Shown here: piece after piece, positions 6,508 through 13,091 of the stretch
Numbering within the stretch: the stretch's first letter is position 1
Layout of the letters: every line of letters begins with the position of its first letter
Virus record (IMG/VR): IMGVR_UViG_3300028666_000045
Coordinates: 1-50,247 of that record
Source: a virus
Strand: one strand, 5' to 3'
DNA: 50,247 nt
Program-made: the position numbers and the translations under genes
The notes under the pieces: generated by a model
Database searches by the model: none
Seen by the model: only the letters and a program-made list of their open reading frames with translations
Told to the model about the DNA's origin: nothing

Positions 6508-6765
6508 GTGGCTGAGAAAATCGACCACCGGGACGCCTGGAACGTCGCCTGCCACCGCCGCGAGGGCAGCAACTTCGCGCGATCATATATCGAGTTGCGG
6601 GTGGCTTTGCAGCGCCTCGAAGAGTGCTGCGACAGGTCCGCCGCCATCAGGCCCCAAGCGGCATATGACGCCATCGTGGCCGTGCCGGATGGCAGCGACA
6701 CACTTCTCGCCCTGGACTTCGCGCGGAAGGCGGCCCGCGAAATTCTGTCCGCCGTCGATCAATAG
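6508..6765 (+). CDS. Hypothetical phage protein, 85 aa
   Basis: A GTG start is chosen, 6 bases after the GGGAGGG of the recurrent module; a TTG at 6502 is too close. Helical protein with WNVACHRREGSNFARSYIELRVALQRLEECCDRS, carrying a CC pair and another Cys that could bind metal. It ends KAAREILSAVDQ. No family recognised. Confidence 0.6.
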   Translation: MAEKIDHRDAWNVACHRREGSNFARSYIELRVALQRLEECCDRSAAIRPQAAYDAIVAVPDGSDTLLALDFARKAAREILSAVDQ

Positions 6766-6782
6766 GAATGGAGCGCTTGCCG

Positions 6783-7055
6783 ATGACAAAAACAATCACA
6801 CCTGGTCGCTTGGCTTTCCGTGTTGAGGGCGACATGTGGAATGCCTACTTCGCCCGCCTCGACACAATGGAAGGCGCGATCTTCATGGGATCAATCCCGC
6901 TGGGGTTCGTTTCAGAAAATGAGGACCGCAAGCAAGCCTTCATGGAACTGATGAAGGGCTGCTTCGATGATGCGGTCGAAGGAAAACTCGGCGTGCGCCC
7001 GACATGGAGCGATCCCGCGCCAGCACCAGAGCATGAACGCTCTGGTCACGCCTAA
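6783..7055 (+). CDS. Hypothetical phage protein, 90 aa
   Basis: The ATG lies after the GGAGCGCTTGCCG module. The first half is beta-rich (GRLAFRVEGDMWNAYFARLDTMEGAIFMGSI). A helix (RKQAFMELMKGCFDDAVEG) and a Pro-rich tail follow. The composition is like small phage inhibitors or cofactors, but nothing specific is recognised. Confidence 0.6.
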   Translation: MTKTITPGRLAFRVEGDMWNAYFARLDTMEGAIFMGSIPLGFVSENEDRKQAFMELMKGCFDDAVEGKLGVRPTWSDPAPAPEHERSGHA

Positions 7056-7066
7056 GGGAGCATCAA

Positions 7067-7237
7067 ATGACGCCAGGAAAGTTCAACGGTCTGGACCAGA
7101 AAACGGGCGCGCTGATCTTCAAGGACGGCAGCCCGCGCCAGCCCGGCCAAGACCCTGAGACACGCGAATATTCTACCGGGCAGATGATGTTTGACGAAAT
7201 GCACGGCGGCGATACCAACCAGCCGCTTTTCGATTAA
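7067..7237 (+). CDS. Hypothetical phage protein, 56 aa
   Basis: A 56-codon frame with ATG after GGGAGCATCAA. The product is hydrophilic, Gly/Pro/Asp-rich and probably disordered (FNGLDQKTGALIFKDGSPR, then TGQMMFDEMHGGD). It fits exactly between its neighbours in the same operon, which supports coding. No family recognised. Confidence 0.5.
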   Translation: MTPGKFNGLDQKTGALIFKDGSPRQPGQDPETREYSTGQMMFDEMHGGDTNQPLFD

Positions 7238-7251
7238 CAGGGGAGCAGTTT

Positions 7252-7351
7252 TTGAGCGGCATTGTACTTTCCCTCTTTGACCTGACCGATTGGATTTGCC
7301 CGCGCCGTATTCAACGTCAACCACAAACCCGCCATTGCGGCGGTCGCATAG
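7252..7351 (+). pseudogene. Possible remnant of a cytosine-5 methyltransferase N-terminus
   Basis: After a GGGGAGCAG ribosome binding site, a TTG opens SGIVLSLFDLTD. This resembles the start of phage cytosine methyltransferases (VLSLFDLTG). That frame then loses sense, while another frame reads FARAVFNVNHKPAIAAVA before a TAG at 7349-7351. The latter resembles the methyltransferase segment in which an Asn-His follows the beta-2 strand. It looks like a deletion-scarred fragment; about 100 bases are too few to be certain. Confidence 0.3.
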
Positions 7352-7363
7352 ATCGGAGCCAAA

Positions 7364-7678
7364 ATGACCCGCCCAAGAACAGCCGTCCGCCGCACCGTCG
7401 AGAAGCGCAAGCGCGTGGTGACATTCATCACCGTGAAAAAGGAGGTGATGCAGTGCGAGCCGATTTATGTTCGATTCGGGCTGGCCGTCCGCGATGCCCG
7501 GCATGAACTGGATTGGAACCAGCAGGCCCTGGCCGACAAGATGGGCCTGTCACGCGGGTCAATCGCCAATATCGAAACTGGACGGCAGCGCGTCCTGCTT
7601 TCCGATCTTCTGGACTTCGCCAAGGTCTTGAAGCTGGACCCTAAGAAACTCTTTGTTGCCATTACGGCGACCAACTGA
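7364..7678 (+). CDS. XRE-family helix-turn-helix regulator, 104 aa
   Basis: Residues about 43-97 form an XRE/Cro-cI domain: FGLAVRDARHELDWNQQALADKMGLSRGSIANIETGRQR, then LLDFAKVLKLDPKKLF. The recognition helix is SRGSIANIETG. A basic N-terminal extension of about 38 residues (RTVEKRKRVVTFITVKKE) precedes it; an in-frame start at ATG 7448 (MQCEPIYVRF) is possible. It likely binds operator DNA and regulates phage genes. No aspartyl or LexA-like protease domain follows. Confidence 0.8.
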   Translation: MTRPRTAVRRTVEKRKRVVTFITVKKEVMQCEPIYVRFGLAVRDARHELDWNQQALADKMGLSRGSIANIETGRQRVLLSDLLDFAKVLKLDPKKLFVAITATN

Positions 7679-7694
7679 AAGCGAGCCCATCACC

Positions 7695-8258
7695 ATGACA
7701 GAAGCACTCGACCTGACCCCGTATTGCAGCACCGATCCCCTTCGGCCTTTCCTCCACGCCCCGTTCACCCAGGGCGGCCACACTTTCGCAACCAACGGAT
7801 ACATTCTGGTGCGGGTAACGCTTCGACCGGATGTTCTGCCGCCGCCCGAGAACAAGCCGCGAGCCGATAAGCTGTTTGCCCGGGATTGGCGCGAGCCCAC
7901 GATGCCGCTGCCTGCGTTCACCCTTCCCGAAGAACGCCTTCGGGAGTGCGAGAATTGCAAGGGCGAGAAACACAATTTCCATGCATGCGAATGCTGCGAA
8001 TGTACTTGTGAGGCATGTGACGACGAAGGCCGGGTTTCTTCCCTGAACACGGTAAGCGTCGGCCTCTGCGGCGCATTCTTCGCTGCCAAGTATGCCAGGA
8101 TGTTGCAGCCGCTTCCCGGCATCCGCGTTGCCCCGTCGAAAGACGCCATGTCGCCAATGCCTTTCGCGTTCGATGGCGGCGAAGGGCTCTTGATGCCGCT
8201 GCGGACGACCCTCGCAAACCATATCGACGTTCCGGCCATTACGCCGGCCACTCCCTGA
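7695..8258 (+). CDS. Phage protein with DnaJ-type cysteine cluster, 187 aa
   Basis: The N-terminal part (PLRPFLHAPFTQGGHTFATNGYILVRV) and C-terminal part (FFAAKYARMLQPLPG, then FAFDGGEGLLMPLR) match a phage family I recognise. It carries a DnaJ-like zinc region in its middle: CENCKGEKHNFHACECCECTC, then CDDEGR, about residues 82-110. The flanks resemble one domain of a sliding-clamp-like fold, which is only an impression. The start is an ATG 17 bases after the previous stop. Confidence 0.7.
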   Translation: MTEALDLTPYCSTDPLRPFLHAPFTQGGHTFATNGYILVRVTLRPDVLPPPENKPRADKLFARDWREPTMPLPAFTLPEERLRECENCKGEKHNFHACECCECTCEACDDEGRVSSLNTVSVGLCGAFFAAKYARMLQPLPGIRVAPSKDAMSPMPFAFDGGEGLLMPLRTTLANHIDVPAITPATP

Positions 8259-8272
8259 GGGAGCGTTTGAAC

Positions 8273-9010
8273 GTGCCGATCATCACGGGCGATTTCAGGA
8301 CAGAGTTAGCGGCGCACGCGCCGTTCAACATGCTGCTTGCTGACCCGCCTTATGGCGACACGTCGCTGGCTTGGGACAAGCGCCTGGCCGGCTGGCCGTC
8401 CAACGCGATCGAGCTTCTGGCCCCTAACGGCTCAATGTGGGTTTTTGGGTCCATGCGCTTCTTTATCGACACCGGGGCCGAGTTCGCCGCTGCAGGCTGG
8501 CGGCTGGCCCAGGATGTGGTTTGGGAAAAGCACAATGGCAGCGGCCTCCATGGGGACCGCTTCAAGCGGGTCCATGAACTGGCTGTCCAATTCTACCGGG
8601 CAACCGACAAATGGCCCGATGTCTTCAACGAGGTCCAGAAGACCAATGACGCCACGGCCCGCACCGTGCGGCGCAAGACCAAACCCCAGCACCACCAGGG
8701 GAAGAGCGCGCCCAGCTACTATGAGAGTGAGGACGGCGGGCCGAAGATTATGCGGTCTGTCATTTTCATGCGGTCCTGTCATGGGCGGGCGATCCACCCA
8801 ACTGAGAAGCCGGACGCGCTGCTTGAAATCCTGATCCGCACTAGCTGCCCCGTCGACGGCCTGGTGGGTGATCTGTTCGCCGGCAGTGGGGCCGGTGGCG
8901 AGGCCGCGATGCGCGCCGGGCGCCGGTATGTCGGAACTGAAATTGACCCAGCCATGGCGGGAAAGGCGCGGGATCGTCTCGCGTCACTTCTGCCAATGGC
9001 TGCAGCTTAG
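8273..9010 (+). CDS. DNA N6-adenine / N4-cytosine methyltransferase, 245 aa
   Basis: Catalytic motif DPPY at residues 24-27 (LLADPPYGD), followed by a target-recognition region (VVWEKHNGSG ... HELAVQFYR). The SAM-binding motif is at the C-terminal end (VGDLFAGSGAGGEAAMRAG, then GTEIDP). The order DPPY before FxGxG is that of the beta class of amino-methyltransferases. HPTEKPDALLEILIR is a typical linker. The start is the GTG 9 bases after GGGAG of the recurrent module. Probably protects phage DNA or alters host-type methylation; specificity cannot be read. Confidence 0.9.
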   Translation: MPIITGDFRTELAAHAPFNMLLADPPYGDTSLAWDKRLAGWPSNAIELLAPNGSMWVFGSMRFFIDTGAEFAAAGWRLAQDVVWEKHNGSGLHGDRFKRVHELAVQFYRATDKWPDVFNEVQKTNDATARTVRRKTKPQHHQGKSAPSYYESEDGGPKIMRSVIFMRSCHGRAIHPTEKPDALLEILIRTSCPVDGLVGDLFAGSGAGGEAAMRAGRRYVGTEIDPAMAGKARDRLASLLPMAAA

Positions 9011-9030
9011 AAAATTGGAGGCTCAAAACC

Positions 9031-9228
9031 ATGTTTATCGACAAGAATACAGCCGACAGCACGGCAGATATGTTGAGCGGAGAGCCGTGTCGTTGTCCAG
9101 AATGCGGCGAGCCGGTGCGGAGTTTTTTCGATCATGTCGACATCGACTGCACCGGTAACAATCCAGATCTTGTCGCCGCCGGCAAACTTAAGCCGCGGCT
9201 TCGTATCGTGCGGGAGGTAAAAATATGA
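9031..9228 (+). CDS. Small zinc-ribbon-like protein, 65 aa
   Basis: The segment CRCPECGEPV supplies a CxxC pair, and HVDIDC downstream supplies His and Cys that could complete a zinc site. The remainder is basic (KLKPRLRIVREVK). The ATG follows ATTGGAGGCTC. The stop overlaps the ATG of the membrane protein downstream. Confidence 0.6.
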   Translation: MFIDKNTADSTADMLSGEPCRCPECGEPVRSFFDHVDIDCTGNNPDLVAAGKLKPRLRIVREVKI

Positions 9229-9401
9229 GATTTCTATTTTACTGGCTTATGATCACGCTTGCGCTTTTCGTCTGCACAATCTTGTGGATCGCGGCGCAGA
9301 TCATGCACTACATCATTCCGATAGTGCTTATCCTGATCGTCTGCGCATTCTGGCCCCAGCTTCGAGGCGAGCCGCCGCCGAAGTCTCACAATCAGGGATG
9401 A
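9225..9401 (+). CDS. Two-span small membrane protein, 58 aa
   Basis: ATGA-coupled to the gene before. Two hydrophobic stretches (FLFYWLMITLALFVCTILWI and YIIPIVLILIVCAFW) joined by a short AAQIMH turn form a helical hairpin, followed by a polar Pro-rich tail. The arrangement resembles small holin-like or superinfection-type membrane proteins, but the early-operon position argues against lysis. Function unknown. Confidence 0.6.
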   Translation: MRFLFYWLMITLALFVCTILWIAAQIMHYIIPIVLILIVCAFWPQLRGEPPPKSHNQG

Positions 9402-9474
9402 CCCCCGTTTTGCCGGTCTGCTGAGGCCCTTGTCAGCCAGGGGCTGGGTTTGGCAGTCTTTCTCCCATCAAACC

Positions 9475-9491
9475 GGGTTTTCGCAGAACCC
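9475..9491 (+). promoter_or_regulatory. Leader hairpin, copy 2 (GGGTT-TTCGCAG-AACCC)
   Basis: Perfect 5-bp stem with loop TTCGCAG, 14 bases before the ATG at 9506 and followed by GGGAGACA. Compared with copy 1, stem pairs 3 and 4 differ on both sides and pairing is kept. The surrounding 9402-9505 gap separates two gene blocks. It contains a possible -35 (TTGTCA at 9430) but no convincing -10. Confidence 0.7.
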
Positions 9492-9505
9492 ACGGGAGAC
9501 AGAAA

Positions 9506-9709
9506 ATGCATATTTCCGAAATCATCGCGCTTGCGGAAAAGCACGTCGAGAAGGCGCAAATGCTTTCTTCCGCAAAGCTGTGCCTTTCGGACGCGAAGGA
9601 ATTAGTCGGGCGGGGAGAAGTCGAAAGCGCCAAGGTTCGCGCGCTTAAGTCTCTCGCCTATAGCATCGGAATTTTACATCCAGATTACCGCGCCGCTGCG
9701 GCGCGCTAG
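9506..9709 (+). CDS. Small helical protein, 67 aa
   Basis: First gene after the second leader hairpin. The sequence is one or two helices (ISEIIALAEKHVEKAQMLSS, then CLSDAKELVGRGEVESAKVRALKSLAYSIG) with an arrangement like a single tetratricopeptide-type helical hairpin. No family recognised. The next gene follows with GGGAGACAGACA, again the GGAGACA-type ribosome binding site. Confidence 0.6.
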   Translation: MHISEIIALAEKHVEKAQMLSSAKLCLSDAKELVGRGEVESAKVRALKSLAYSIGILHPDYRAAAAR

Positions 9710-9720
9710 GGAGACAGACA

Positions 9721-9915
9721 ATGAACGGACGCTATTTTAATTCCGGCCGCTTCGGTTACGCGATTGGCTACAGGAGCCGCACGGCCGCTGAGGACACTTT
9801 CGACAGCATGTGCGCCGAGGGGGAAATTTCCCCGTGCGAGGGCCGCGTCGAATCCTACCTTTCCCAGCGAGACGGAAAGACCGTCACGCGCTACGCCGTC
9901 ACCATCGGGGGCTAA
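9721..9915 (+). CDS. Hypothetical phage protein, 64 aa
   Basis: Beta-rich small protein (RYFNSGRFGYAIGYRSRTAAED, then GRVESYLSQRDGKTVTRYAVTIGG) with two Cys (SMCAEGEISPCEG). GGAGACA precedes the ATG closely. Lies in front of the DUF3560 gene, in the same apparent operon. Function unknown. Confidence 0.6.
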   Translation: MNGRYFNSGRFGYAIGYRSRTAAEDTFDSMCAEGEISPCEGRVESYLSQRDGKTVTRYAVTIGG

Positions 9916-9919
9916 GACC

Positions 9920-10669
9920 ATGACCAGCTACACCGCCACCTATTCGCCGGAAGACAACAAGCTGCGGCTTTACGCCAGTTCGCGGCTGGACGCGGAGACA
10001 TATGCCCGCGTCAAGGCGGCCGGATTCCGGTGGGCGCCCAAGCAAGACCTTTTCGTCGCGCCCATGTGGACGCCAGGCCGTGAGGATCTGTTGATCGAGC
10101 TTGCGGGCGAGATCGATGATGAGGACAAGTCCCTGGTCGAACGCCAGGAAGAGCGGGCGGAGCGTTTCGAGGAATACAGCGAGAAGCGCGCGGCCGATGC
10201 AGAGCGGGCGCGCAAGACGGTCGATGCGATCGCGGACGGCATCCCCTTTGGCCAGCCCATCCTGGTCGGGCACCATAGCGAGAAGCACGCGCGCCGGGAT
10301 GCGGAGAAAATCCGCAGCGGCATGCGCAAGGCCGTCGATATGTGGAAGACGTCGAAATACTGGGAATACCGGGCTGCCGGCGCCATTGCCCACGCGAAAT
10401 ACAAAGAGCGGCCGGACGTGCGGGCGCGCCGGATCAAAGGCATCGAGGCAGACCTACGCAAGCTTGAGAAAGGCCGGGCAGAAAACGCCGCGCGGCTGGC
10501 GCTGTGGCTCAAGGTCCAGGGCATCAACGACCCAGAGACAAAGCATAAAGCGGCGATGGCTGCCGCCAATCATCCCGGCTACCGTGACTTAGACACCCAA
10601 TCTCCGTGTGACGCGTTTGCGCTCGGAGAATTGTCCAGATTAGGTCTGGCTGTCGCCGGACATAAATAG
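9920..10669 (+). CDS. DUF3560-domain protein, apparently C-terminally shortened, 249 aa
   Basis: Recognised by its run of conserved segments: YSPEDNKLRLYASSRLD, AGFRWAPKQDLFVAP, WTPGREDLLIELAGEI, IPFGQPILVGHHSEKHARRD, and the IAHAKYKERPDVRARRIKGIEADLRKLE region. DUF3560 proteins are common in proteobacteria, plasmids and phages; their activity is not established. After residue about 205 the sequence becomes atypical (DTQSPCDAFALGELSRLG) and stops earlier than I would expect. A truncated methyltransferase follows 18 bases later, so a deletion may have joined the two. Confidence 0.85.
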   Translation: MTSYTATYSPEDNKLRLYASSRLDAETYARVKAAGFRWAPKQDLFVAPMWTPGREDLLIELAGEIDDEDKSLVERQEERAERFEEYSEKRAADAERARKTVDAIADGIPFGQPILVGHHSEKHARRDAEKIRSGMRKAVDMWKTSKYWEYRAAGAIAHAKYKERPDVRARRIKGIEADLRKLEKGRAENAARLALWLKVQGINDPETKHKAAMAAANHPGYRDLDTQSPCDAFALGELSRLGLAVAGHK

Positions 10670-10687
10670 GGCCACTAACCGGGGGTA

Positions 10688-11017
10688 TTGTTTGCCGTCC
10701 AGGTGGTGTGTGCGGATTTTCTAGCCATCGATACGCCCGAAAGCTTCATTGCCACAAATCCGGACGCCAGCATGATGGGGCGCTTCGACGTGGTGGTGAT
10801 GAACCCGCCTTTCGATGGCTGCGCGGACATCAAGCACATCCAGCACGCGCGCAAGATGCTGAAGCCGGGCGGGCGCCTGGTTGCGATCTGCGCCAACGGA
10901 CCGCGCCAGCGGGCGGCGCTTATGGACGAGGCAGAGCATTGGGAAGACCTGCCGGCAGGGACGTTTAAGGCGGCAGGGACGGGCGTAAACACGGCTTTGC
11001 TAGTCATCCGGGGATGA
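10688..11017 (+). pseudogene. N-terminally truncated SAM-dependent methyltransferase fragment, 109 aa
   Basis: The frame carries the second half of a class I methyltransferase: VVCADFLAI, then FDVVVMNPPFDGCADIKHIQHA (catalytic NPPF), MLKPGGRLVAICANG and a C-terminal TGVNTALLVI. SAM-binding motif I and the first strands are absent. The only start is a TTG at 10688 with a GGGGGTA upstream. Complete relatives often lie next to DUF3560 genes, which is the case here. Without motif I it should not bind SAM, so a remnant is more likely than an active enzyme. Confidence 0.7.
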
Positions 11018-11023
11018 GATTAC

Positions 11024-11050
11024 CGGGAGGGGATTCGTAGTCCCCTCCCG
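11024..11050 (+). terminator. Strong 10-bp hairpin after the methyltransferase fragment (loop TTCGTAG)
   Basis: CGGGAGGGGA pairs perfectly with TCCCCTCCCG around the 7-base loop TTCGTAG. It starts 7 bases after the stop at 11017, so it could act as a terminator or mRNA 3'-end protector, but no T-run follows. The loop differs by one base from the TTCGCAG loop of the three leader hairpins. The remaining 11051-11155 interval is GC-rich and shows no gene. Confidence 0.6.
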
Positions 11051-11155
11051 AACCTTTCCGGGGGCCTTCCAGGGGCACCGGACGGGGGCCGGGGCCAAGA
11101 GCCGGGGGAAGACATCGCCCGGCAACGGGCCCAGAAGCCGCGACCATACCCAGCC

Positions 11156-11419
11156 ATGCGGGCCGGTCAATACCCCAATGTCTGTCCGTTGGGTCCAGCT
11201 GCTGGAGGCGCTGACCAGGAAGATAATGCTTCACCCCGACCGGCTGGGGCTGGCAGTCTTACGGGCATAGAAACCGGCCCAGGCCAGGTCGATACCGATG
11301 ATGACCTGGAGGTTGATGACAAGCCGCTCTACAGCTACGGCGATGATGGAGTCTTGGTGAGCGCCTGGGTTCATATCCGTCACCCTGAGACCGACGAAGA
11401 GGAAGAGGCTGCAGCGTAA
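11156..11419 (+). CDS. Acidic phage protein, start uncertain, up to 87 aa
   Basis: The C-terminal half (VDTDDDLEVDDKPLYSYGDDGVLVSAWVHI) resembles an acidic protein type seen in other proteobacterial genomes and plasmids and is probably real. The N-terminal 40 residues are Pro/Gly/Ala-rich, and ATG 11156 is the only upstream start. An overlapping frame at 11178-11270 (SVRWVQLLEALTRKIML) also looks protein-like, so an indel or two short genes cannot be excluded. The stop overlaps the next ATG. Confidence 0.5.
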   Translation: MRAGQYPNVCPLGPAAGGADQEDNASPRPAGAGSLTGIETGPGQVDTDDDLEVDDKPLYSYGDDGVLVSAWVHIRHPETDEEEEAAA

Positions 11420-12123
11420 TGACCGACCGCGAAAAGCTGCTGACCAAAATCCGCGCGCTGATGGCCAAGACCGAAGCCAACGGCTGCACGATGGCCGAGG
11501 CCATGCTGGCGCTCGAAAAGGTCCAGGAGCTGCGGGACGCGCACGGGATCACCGACCGGGAATTGAGCCAGGGCCGGGAAGGTACAGACGCCGGGCACAT
11601 CCGGCACCGGGGCACGGACCCGCTGGGCGCGAAGGATTTCCTCGGGGCGGCCATCGCAGCTTTCTGCGAGGTCAAGATGTGGCGCCAGCCGGACGGGTTC
11701 TATATCGCCGGGCTGGGCCAGGACGTGCTGATGGCGGATTATCTGCTGGAAGTGCTGGCCGGCTTCGTCGGGCGCGAGCTCGAAACCTACATGACCGGGA
11801 ACGGGGCGCGGGGAGACCGGCGCCGCCGGATGGAGCAGGGCTTCGTCATGGGCGCCTGCCGGACCCTCAGCGAGCGTCTAGGCTCCCTCGCCAGGGAACA
11901 CCGGGAAGCCCAGGAACGTCAGGAGGCAGCCGGGCTAGGCCGGGCCGTCACAGTCCATAAGCAGGCCCTTACAGCCGCCTATCTCGCCTCCATAGGGTTC
12001 CAGGACGCGGCGAGACGGCGGGTTAAGACCAGGGTTCACGGAGACGCCCGGGCGGCCGGTCTACAGGCCGGGGAGCGCGCCAGCCTTAACCGTCCAATCC
12101 GAGGCCGGGAGGGGCCCGGCTAG
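11419..12123 (+). CDS. DUF2786-domain protein, 234 aa
   Basis: The N-terminal 45 residues are a DUF2786 domain (REKLLTKIRALMAKTEANGCTMAEAMLALEKVQELRD). A second conserved part follows (FLGAAIAAFCEVKMW, then GLGQDVLMADYLLEVLAGFVGRELETYM), as in the DUF2786/DUF7168 proteins of phages and proteobacteria. The C-terminal third is Arg/Ala-rich with a helix RLGSLAREHREAQERQE. Function is unknown for the family. TAATG overlap with the previous gene. Confidence 0.85.
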   Translation: MTDREKLLTKIRALMAKTEANGCTMAEAMLALEKVQELRDAHGITDRELSQGREGTDAGHIRHRGTDPLGAKDFLGAAIAAFCEVKMWRQPDGFYIAGLGQDVLMADYLLEVLAGFVGRELETYMTGNGARGDRRRRMEQGFVMGACRTLSERLGSLAREHREAQERQEAAGLGRAVTVHKQALTAAYLASIGFQDAARRRVKTRVHGDARAAGLQAGERASLNRPIRGREGPG

Positions 12124-12180
12124 GCCGGAATATGGCGCTTTACAAAGCCGCCTGTTCCCCTGACACTTTCCAGACAAACC

Positions 12181-12197
12181 GGGGTTTCGCAGGCCCC
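12181..12197 (+). promoter_or_regulatory. Leader hairpin, copy 3 (GGGGT-TTCGCAG-GCCCC)
   Basis: Four G-C pairs plus a closing U-G pair enclose the loop TTCGCAG, 15 bases before the ATG of the ParB-like gene and followed by GGAGACA. Upstream, AAACC directly precedes the stem as in copy 2. TTTACA at 12139 with GACACT 17 bases later is a weak candidate promoter. This copy completes a set of three in front of the three left-arm gene blocks. Confidence 0.7.
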
Positions 12198-12212
12198 ATA
12201 GGAGACAAAGCC

Positions 12213-13091
12213 ATGAAAATCGCCGTCGCGGCCATCAGCCCGGACCCCGCCCAGCCCCGCAAGCTTTTCGACGTCGAAAAGCTTCAAGAGCTCGCCCGCA
12301 GCCTCAAGGAAAACGGCCAGCTTCAGGACATCACCGTGCGGCCGGACCCCGACAACGAAGGGCGGTTTTTCGTCTGCTACGGGGAGCGCCGCTGGCGCGC
12401 GCACCAGCTTCTGGTGGATCAAGGGGTTTTCGCCTTCAAGACCATCAGCGCCAAGGTTGTCGAAATCGCGGACAAGGATCTGCGCGTGCGGCAGATTGTC
12501 GAAAACGTCGCTCGCGCGGACATGACGGCACAGGAAGAGGCAACCTCTTTCGCGGCGCTTCTCGACAGCATGCCGGAAGAGGAAGCCGCGCGGCGCCTTG
12601 GGCTTTCCCTCGCCAAGTTCCGGGCGCGGGTTTCGCTCACGAAGCTGGAGCCGGGCATCTGGAAGTTACTCGGGGCCAAGCAAATCAAGGACACCGACGC
12701 CGCAGAATTGGCCAGGCTGCCGCGCCACGCGGACCAGCTTAAGCTTCTCAAGATGCTCAACGCCGGACAACTCGGGCGGTGGAACAGCCTCAAGGCGGCA
12801 GTGGATGCGATCCTCCAGCCGGAAGAGACACAAAGCCTTTTCGGCGCGGACGCACCGGCGGCCACGAACGAGGAAGTCCGGGCACTTTCTGTTATGGAGC
12901 AGCGCATCTCGCGCGTCGCCGGGTTGCTTTCTGGCGGGTTCAAGGATGGGGAGATCGTCATCGCCAACAAGGTCAGTCCGGACCGAGCGGCCCATCTTGC
13001 CGACCTTCTAGGGACCATCCGCGTCACCGCGCGCCAAATGGAAACCGCACTCAGGGCAAAGACAGCCCAGGCCAGACTAGCGGTCGAATGA
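12213..13091 (+). CDS. ParB/Spo0J-like protein, 292 aa
   Basis: The ParB N-terminal domain is clear: VAAISPDPAQPRKLFD, then LARSLKENGQLQDITVRP and CYGERRWRAHQLL (GERRWRA at 57-63). A helix-turn-helix region (MTAQEEATSFAALL, then AARRLGLSLAKFRARVSL) follows. The C-terminal half is helical, with KLLKMLNAGQLGRWNSL and SRVAGLLSGGF. Such proteins segregate plasmid-like genomes or bind phage DNA as regulators; no ParA partner is visible. The ATG follows leader hairpin copy 3. Confidence 0.88.
   Translation: MKIAVAAISPDPAQPRKLFDVEKLQELARSLKENGQLQDITVRPDPDNEGRFFVCYGERRWRAHQLLVDQGVFAFKTISAKVVEIADKDLRVRQIVENVARADMTAQEEATSFAALLDSMPEEEAARRLGLSLAKFRARVSLTKLEPGIWKLLGAKQIKDTDAAELARLPRHADQLKLLKMLNAGQLGRWNSLKAAVDAILQPEETQSLFGADAPAATNEEVRALSVMEQRISRVAGLLSGGFKDGEIVIANKVSPDRAAHLADLLGTIRVTARQMETALRAKTAQARLAVE

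Noticed and set aside
10901-11155. Minus-strand frame opposite the hairpin and GC-rich spacer
   Set aside because: Pro/Gly-rich shadow of the 11024-11050 hairpin region with no start signal.
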